DNA of 64,000 bases. Origin: Laguncularia racemosa (lineage: Eukaryota; Streptophyta; Magnoliopsida; Myrtales; Combretaceae). Under the pieces are notes generated by a model. It saw only the letters and a list, made by a program, of their open reading frames with translations. It searched no databases and was not told the origin of the DNA. The position numbers and the translations under genes were made by a program. The stretch lies in the NCBI GenBank assembly GCA_037954665.1, contig JBBMOL010000039.1, positions 2,170,001 to 2,234,000 on the forward strand, read 5' to 3'. This document shows, in pieces, positions 57,478 to 64,000 of this stretch. Within the stretch, counting starts at the first letter, position 1. The number at the start of each line of letters is the position of its first letter.

Positions 57478-59584
57478 CTAATTTCCTGAAGTTTTCTTGT
57501 TCGGCTCAAAGACATATTTTATCAGAGACTCCTTGATGGGCAATAACTCCAGGAACTCCTCCTTCAATTTTGATGCATCCATTTCATTGTTGCTTCGGGG
57601 GGCAACTATCACCTTGGCCTGTTCTTCCAATGTGAAATTTACCCATTGAAAGTCAGGATCAATATAGGCCTTGTACATCTCCAGGATTTCATTGTGACTT
57701 ACAACTCCTGGGTTTGTAAAGTTCCATATGCCCGTTAAGTTTCTTTTTGCCATCTCAACCGAAATTGGTAGCAGCTCATCCAAGATAGTCATGCTATTTG
57801 GAATATTAACCACCTTACTGTATTTTGAAATCTTGGTGATGAAATTTCGTGGATTGCTAAGGTCAGATGAAATAGGCATCCGTACTCTAAGAGTACAAAC
57901 ATTGTTGTATTCTTTTAGAAGCTCTTCTACCTGCCATAGAAAGCAAAATGAATTACAACTTCAATCAGATAAATGAACAAAAGGATATAAAGGAGATGAA
58001 AAGGCAAGTTACCATAGCTTTTGTTTTTGAATAGAAAGAACCAGTGAAATTTGGCTTGTCTTCCTCCTTAAAGCCAATGCCAGAACCCAATGGATGTGCC
58101 TCATCATACTCAAAAATACAGCCAGTAGCATAGTTCATCATCAAGAGGCCGTTCTCACGGCATACATCAGCCAGGGTCAGTGTACCAGCCACATTTGTGC
58201 GGATAGTCTCAGTCTTATGCGTTTCACACCAATCTACATTTGGCCTACCGGTCACTCCAGCAGCATTGAAAACATGAGTAGGCTTGACACTCTGTATATC
58301 TGCCATGAGTTGCGCGCGGTTCTCCAACCTTCCTTTTCCATATTCATATGGGATGCCTTGCTTCTCACAGATATTCCCAAGGAGGCCCCCAATCCATCCT
58401 GTTCGACCATAAATCAGAAACTTAAGGGATGGCTTTGGAGCAGAGGTACTGTTCTTTGAAGTGGGCACAACCATGTGGCTTTGAGTATTGCCATCAACAT
58501 AAGAGGATTCAGAATTGTTAACATCAGGCCCATCAAATTTCCTCTCAATTCCAGGTACCATCAGCATTCTTGGATGAGGAAGCAATGCTCCAGAAACATC
58601 TCCCCACCAATCTGGATTACTGACATACCATTCCATAGTCTTCCGTAGACCCTCCTCCCATCTAGTCCTCTCAGACCATCCCAAATTTTTCAGTTTTTGA
58701 TCATCTAAAAAGTATCTCTGGTCATTAAAAGGCCTGTTTTCCACAAACTTTATATGCGTGTCTGGATCCATATTGAAAAGTTTGCAAATTTCCTTAGCCA
58801 CATCAATCACCCTCCTCTCTTTCTTAGTGCCTATGTTGTAAACATGGCCCACTTCACCCTTATGGAGAATGACTTCAAATGCTTCTGCAACATCCTCACA
58901 ATAGAGATAACTTCTGACATTTGATCCATCCCCATGAATTGGAAGATCCTTCCCCTTCATGGCCAAAAGAATGAATTTTGGAATCAACTTTTCTGGAAAT
59001 TGATTGGGCCCATAGACATTGTTTCCTCTGGTAGTGATGACAGGCAAACCATATGACCTTCCATATGCCATAACAAGCATTTCCGCTCCAGCTTTAGTGG
59101 CAGAATAGGGGTTTGTGGGAAGTAGTTGAGAAGCTTCATGGTTTCCTACAGCAGCATCCTCATCAGTCTCCCCATACACCTCATCAGTGCTTACATGGAT
59201 GAATCTCCTGATTTGGCCAGTAACTTTGCAGGCTTCAAGAAGAACATGGGTACCATAGATGTTATTCTTGGTAAATTCAAAGCTATTTCCAAATGAGTTG
59301 TCAACATGGGTTTGAGCTGCAAAGTGCATGATTGTGTCAATCGACTCAGTGAGAAGAATGAAATTCACAAGGTCGGCACTAGCAATGTCTCCCTTGATGA
59401 ATTTAAAGTTAGGGGATGATCGTGATGGATTCAGGTTTTTCAAGTTTGAACAATAATCAAGCTTATCAAGGACAACAATTTTGTAGTGAGGATAGTTCCT
59501 GATGAGCCGGTTACAGACATGGGATGCAATGAAACCAGCAGCCCCCGTTATAAGAATGTTCTTAGGAGTGTAAGGAGTAGCCAT
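57478..59584 (-). CDS. Trifunctional UDP-rhamnose synthase (RHM), complete
   Basis: Converts UDP-D-glucose to UDP-L-rhamnose in the cytosol: 4,6-dehydratase in the N-terminal half, 3,5-epimerase/4-keto-reductase in the C-terminal half. The product feeds pectin (RG-I, RG-II), flavonol glycosides and seed mucilage. Two exons: 59584-58013 (524 codons) and 57930-57478, with a GTAACT donor and GGCAG acceptor in frame; 674 residues, against about 669 in Arabidopsis RHM1. Dehydratase: NAD-binding GAAGFIA (residues 14-20), active-site STDE (132-135) and YSATK (160-164). Reductase: GRTGWIGG (393-400), NAAGVTGRPN, YSKTK (518-522, just before the intron) and RVRMPIS. The end KYVFEPNKKTSGN matches the family. 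Start chosen at the first Met, 11 bases after a 5' UTR acceptor. No lesion. Which of the RHM1-3 paralogues it is cannot be told. Confidence 0.97.
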
Positions 59585-59595
59585 ATCCTCAGCTT

Positions 59596-60874
59596 CTACA
59601 AATCAAATGGAGAATAGTCAGATGCTAGCTCCATATTTAAGGGGATGAAGCAGCAAAAGGATGCTCCAGTACATAGACTTCACTATGAGATTAAAATGTC
59701 AAAGGAAATAAATGGAAATTAGAAAAGAACAAAAACTGAAGCAATCCACAAAAAGAAAAGAGCAACATAACAGGTCAGCTTCTTATGGTACGGTTGATTT
59801 TTAAAAGGAAGAGCAACATAGCAGATCACATGAATTCCGGTTTCTTTTAAAGTATGTCTACCCCACTTAAGTTCAAAAGGTGAATTCAACGGCAATGATA
59901 ATACAGAAGAATGTTTTGGCATCAACAGGGCTTTACTTTTACTGACAATAAATAAGTGTGGAGATGCCTTCTCCTTTCAAATGGACAAACCCTAAAACCA
60001 ACCTTATTGCTCGTGTAAACTACGCAATAGATATGGCACTATACAGAGGCAGTTTAACTAGATCTGGGTTTATAAATCAGTATTTACAGAATGCTGTCTC
60101 GATCATAATACAACAACCTTATTGGCCAACGCACGATTAAATTTCGATCCTCAAGCAAAATTCCAGATTTCTACCCTTAACATAGACAGGATCAAAAAGA
60201 TTTCTGACCTCACAAACACTTTGCGAAAATCACCAAACACTACACCCATACACCAAAAAGGAACCTTCTTTATATACAAAATAGAAAAATGCTAAATGCA
60301 GGATACATGATCTGAGTTAGGCAGTGCATAACACAGGCAGGGCTATACGCTCATTGTCGGTTAACATACAGGCATTAGGCGTGAACGCAAAGCATAACAT
60401 CTCAACTGAATCTCAACTGTCTCGACCAGATCCAAACCTGATCATCTCATAGGACTTTCTATAAACTTAAAATCAACAATCACCACACGGCTTATATGAA
60501 ACATACAAAAACACCCCTTCAAATTGAAACTTCAACAACTAGATCTACATGAGCCCAAAAGTAAATCAGATCTCAAACTTTATCATTCATATTCCGAAAG
60601 AGCACAAAATGGATGCCTGACAACAGCTTGAAATAGCACAGGACAAAAGACAGAGACAAAAGAAAATTTGTGAATCACAGGAAAGCCCAGTATAGAAAAG
60701 CATACCCAAAACGCAGTATTGATATAAGAATCAGATTTAGCAGCAACTTATGTGTTTTAACGCATTACGATTAAGTTTGCAATTATGGGCAATGTAATTA
60801 AGGAAACGTTGCATAAAAACAATAAATAAATAACAAAGAAAAAGACACGATCTTTGCATTGAAAGCATACTTAC
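59596..60874 (-). other. 5' UTR intron of RHM
   Basis: A consensus donor CC|GTAAGTATG at 60875/60874 and acceptor TTTGATTTGTAG at 59596, ending 11 bases before the start codon, define a 1.28-kb leader intron. Leader introns of this kind often raise expression of plant housekeeping genes. The short open frames inside have no domains. Confidence 0.75.
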
Positions 60875-61025
60875 GGAGCTGAGAGTGGACAGAATTTGAA
60901 AAAAAAAAAAAAGTTGAAATCTTTGGTACTGATATTTTCACGCAATTTCTCAGGAAGTTGAGAAATCAAAGACAGATATAGGAAGAGAGAGAGAGAGAGA
61001 GAAAGGGGGAGATCTGTGAGGGTGA
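60875..61025 (-). other. 5' UTR first exon of RHM
   Basis: The minus strand carries a (CT)n run (60986-61003 as GA on the + strand) and other pyrimidine-rich sequence, typical of plant leader regions near the transcription start. The start lies about 30 bases past the TATA box, so near 61020-61025. Confidence 0.6.
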
Positions 61026-61050
61026 AGAGAGAAGGCAGTTAGAGGCGGGC

Positions 61051-61060
61051 TATTTATAGA
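61051..61060 (-). promoter_or_regulatory. TATA box of RHM
   Basis: Minus strand TCTATAAATAGC, a near-perfect TATA box about 180 bp upstream of the leader donor and followed within about 50 bp by the CT-rich start region. Confidence 0.75.
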
Positions 61061-64000
61061 CATTGCACTCAATGGATTTGCATTAATGGCTTGTTTAGTT
61101 TACTTTAATTTTGTGATTATACTTTAGTAATATTTTTAAGACTGATTGAGACTACCATTTATGTCGCAGACTTGAGCCATTTATATGTTGGCACCTAAGG
61201 TTTTTGGAACCATGGCACCCTACCTGATCATAAAGGAAGTTCCAATCACCGACTCCTACCCTTTTTATTTTGGTCATATTTTTTATGATCTCACCTTTTT
61301 TTTTTTTTACTATTTTGATCAAACTTTTAATTTTATAATTAATTTACATATTAATAATAAAAATCTAATAATAAATAAATAATAAAAATTTAATAATATA
61401 AATTAATAATAAGATCAAAGATTGAACCAATCTATTAAAATGTTGAAAAAAAATGATAGAAGGTACCTTTTCTTTTTAACATAGCACCTAATGTGTAACA
61501 AGGATGCCCATAAATAAAAAGGAAAGTTTTCAAAACTTTTATAACCCAGCTATCCAAATACTAGAAGTAAGAAAAAAAAAAGATCAAATTAAATCAATTC
61601 ATAAAACTAATCAAATTAAGCCAAAAATTTATTTTCTAGAAAAATTTCCAATCCACATTAAACTAAAAATATATGGTTGATTTAGATGGATAAATAAAAC
61701 TAAACCATAAAGCTAAAACAAACCATTTTGGAAAAAAACAAACATAAAAATAATTTTCCTATAACTAAAATAAATTCTTTCAATATAACATAATATTTAG
61801 AAAAAAAATAATTTATATTTATTGAAATGTATATGTATCTATACATAAAAGTTAGCTCAAAATGAAAACTATATGCTACCTTTAGGAATAAAATTAACTA
61901 TTAATACACATTTGAAATTTTTTTAGTTACTTGATTAATGAGTTTATCAATCTCTTATATGATATTAATACTTATTATTATTAAATAAATTAAATACTTA
62001 TCATATGGTTTTACATTTTAAGAAAATATATTTTCTTAAATAACTAAATATAGTTCAATCTATAAATCAAATCGAGTCAAATCAAAGTTTTATAATGTTA
62101 AAAAGTTTATAAATTAAATATCATGGTTTGGCTAAAAGTGATAAAAAATCGAATCACATTTTTATGAACCAAATAATGCCTATTCCAAATGAACACTAGT
62201 CTTCTAATGGAATGAATTGGATTTGATTTTTCTCTCCCCCACATCATGATAATAAAAGGCAAAAAATAAAAAATAATAAAAAAGGAAATCAAAATAAAAA
62301 AAAAATTAAAAATGCAATCATAAACTCACATGTAGCAAATATGTCAATGCTTGTAACTAATGTTATTATTATATATTGATCAATTGTTACATATTATATA
62401 GTTTGTGATTGAATTTATAAAAATTATATTTATTTAAGTATTTTTTATATCAAAATCACATTATTAGAGATTTTTATTAAATATGAAAATAGATTTTTAT
62501 TACTTTTCATTATCAATCTTATATTTGAAAAAAAAAAAAGTACAAAGAATGGTAAAAGGTTTTTCCATTTAGAATTGTGATAACACTAAAACACTCATTG
62601 CCATTTTACATTACGAATATCCTAAGTGGAATTTGTTTGATCGGGGACTAGAAGAGGAATGTGTTTTTGAATTAATACTAATTTATGTAACTCCATATTA
62701 TTGTTTGGCGAAGACTATTCGTTAGAATAAAATTTATGGTACTTCAGAAATTGTTAGTTTAGATTTTGGAGATTTTCATAACCAAGAATCACGGCTAGAT
62801 TTGTACTATGCGTATCCTTAGTAGTTAAAACATTTAGGAATCAAGAGTTTTTCTCTCCCAATTTTTGGGGTTTTTTTTTTTTCTTTTCCCCCGAAAAAGG
62901 TTTTGTAAAGCTTGATAAATATGTTATAATTCTACTAAAATAATCAACAAAGTTTTCTGCAATATGGAATCATGTGCTAATTATAGTCTATGAAAATAAA
63001 TATATATTAATGAAAAAGATGTGTTGGATGCAAATATGGGGAAAAAAATCGATATCTTTAACAATTTTATGCGTATTCATCATAAAAATGCTAATTATAA
63101 TATATAGTATTTAATCTATAAATGCTTTTATTTTTAATTTTGCCATTTTTATTTTTTCACTATTAATTTTTTTTATTTTTTAGCCAACTATTATCATTTA
63201 ATTATGTATCTTTTATTGGTTATTTGGCTTTGAAAAATATATAAATTATGATAATTCAATTTTAGTATTATCAATACCAAGTAATGTTATAATTTAAGGA
63301 TGATCCAATTTAACGATTATCAATATCAATTTGTAAAAAAATATAAGGAAATCTAATAATGACATTATTAATGACACTATGAATAAAAGTAGGATGAATG
63401 CATGAACCAATATTACATTATAAATAAATAAAATCATTTCAATCTTTTTAAATATCAGTAATATAGCATTAAGTGAAATTTAACTTTCCAACAAAATCAT
63501 AAATTACTCAATTAATTTAAATTATCACTACTTACTATTTGAAGTACTTTAATTAAGAAAATATTTGCATATAAAAAAAAACTTTTTATCCATAGAATTA
63601 GTAAAATTTCTTAATTATTTTATTCTATATTATCATTAATAGATTACATTATCAATTACATTAAAATATTCGAAATGACTAAGTTTTATGCCATATTTTA
63701 TGTAAAAATATGCTTCATATTAAAGATTTATCTTTGTCACATTAATTTTCATATTTTATATTTTTGATACATTTTTATAAGCCACTATCTTGTCATTAAA
63801 TAATACTTTTTTAAAATATATAAAAACATTAAATTATGTCTACATTTGCTATTTCAAAAAATAAAATTATAATTATAATTCAAACTTTTATCTATGCTCT
63901 ATATTCGAGAAAATAACAATATCATATAAATCACTTTTGAGTGGCTACATTATAGAATTTCCTAACATATACCAAAAATGTTAAAACATACATGAGTTAT
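61061..64000. other. RHM upstream region and AT-rich intergenic DNA
   Basis: The first few hundred bases upstream of the TATA box should hold the RHM promoter, but I see no specific site to name. From about 61300 onward the sequence is extremely AT-rich with no recognised gene, repeat border or RNA gene. Confidence 0.55.

Overview
This is nuclear DNA from a flowering plant, most likely a eudicot. It is AT-rich, has spliced genes with GT-AG introns, and is packed with Ty1/copia and Ty3/gypsy retrotransposons whose primer-binding sites match plant initiator-Met tRNA. I cannot name the species. Only two ordinary host genes are supported: the 3' two-thirds of an AGAMOUS-subfamily MADS-box gene (+ strand, 3695-17697, with its MADS domain outside the window to the left) and a complete RHM rhamnose synthase gene (- strand, coding 57478-59584, leader reaching about 61025). 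Everything between them is intergenic or transposon-derived.

Layout. 1-3694 is the 3' part of the long regulatory intron typical of AG-type genes, with a cluster that includes two CCAATCA boxes. 3695-18194 holds the I-, K- and C-region exons. Intron 6 is about 10 kb and carries two dead copia fragments. 18.2-24.1 kb is the 3' UTR and plain AT-rich DNA. 24145-34427 is an old copia element (TSD TAACT) whose left LTR is split by a younger chromodomain gypsy element at 24391-29946 (TSD AACTT). 35634-36342 is a hAT-type MITE with an 8-bp TSD. 39.4-43.2 kb is a head-to-tail array of about 750-bp units, each a deletion derivative of a gypsy element. 44650-50292 is a compound element in which a TRIM-like miniature LTR element and a copia element are joined. 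51.0-52.95 kb is probably an isolated LTR with minisatellites. 53.4-56.0 kb repeats the 750-bp unit, interrupted by a second MITE copy and a copia gag fragment. RHM and its leader intron fill 57.3-61.06 kb. The remainder is AT-rich with no recognisable gene.

The most unusual structure is the compound element. A 119-bp LTR with an 88-bp internal domain (PBS plus polypurine tract only) is tandemly repeated at one end, a matching 119-bp LTR lies at the other end, and a 5-bp TSD (AATTT) brackets the whole 5.6 kb. Inside are one copia gag-pol, only one copia LTR, and two copies of the copia leader/gag start. This is the arrangement expected if a one-LTR copia circle recombined into a TRIM that had captured the copia leader. 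The two host genes do not obviously work together: one encodes a floral-organ transcription factor, the other a cytosolic enzyme supplying UDP-L-rhamnose for cell-wall pectin and flavonoids.
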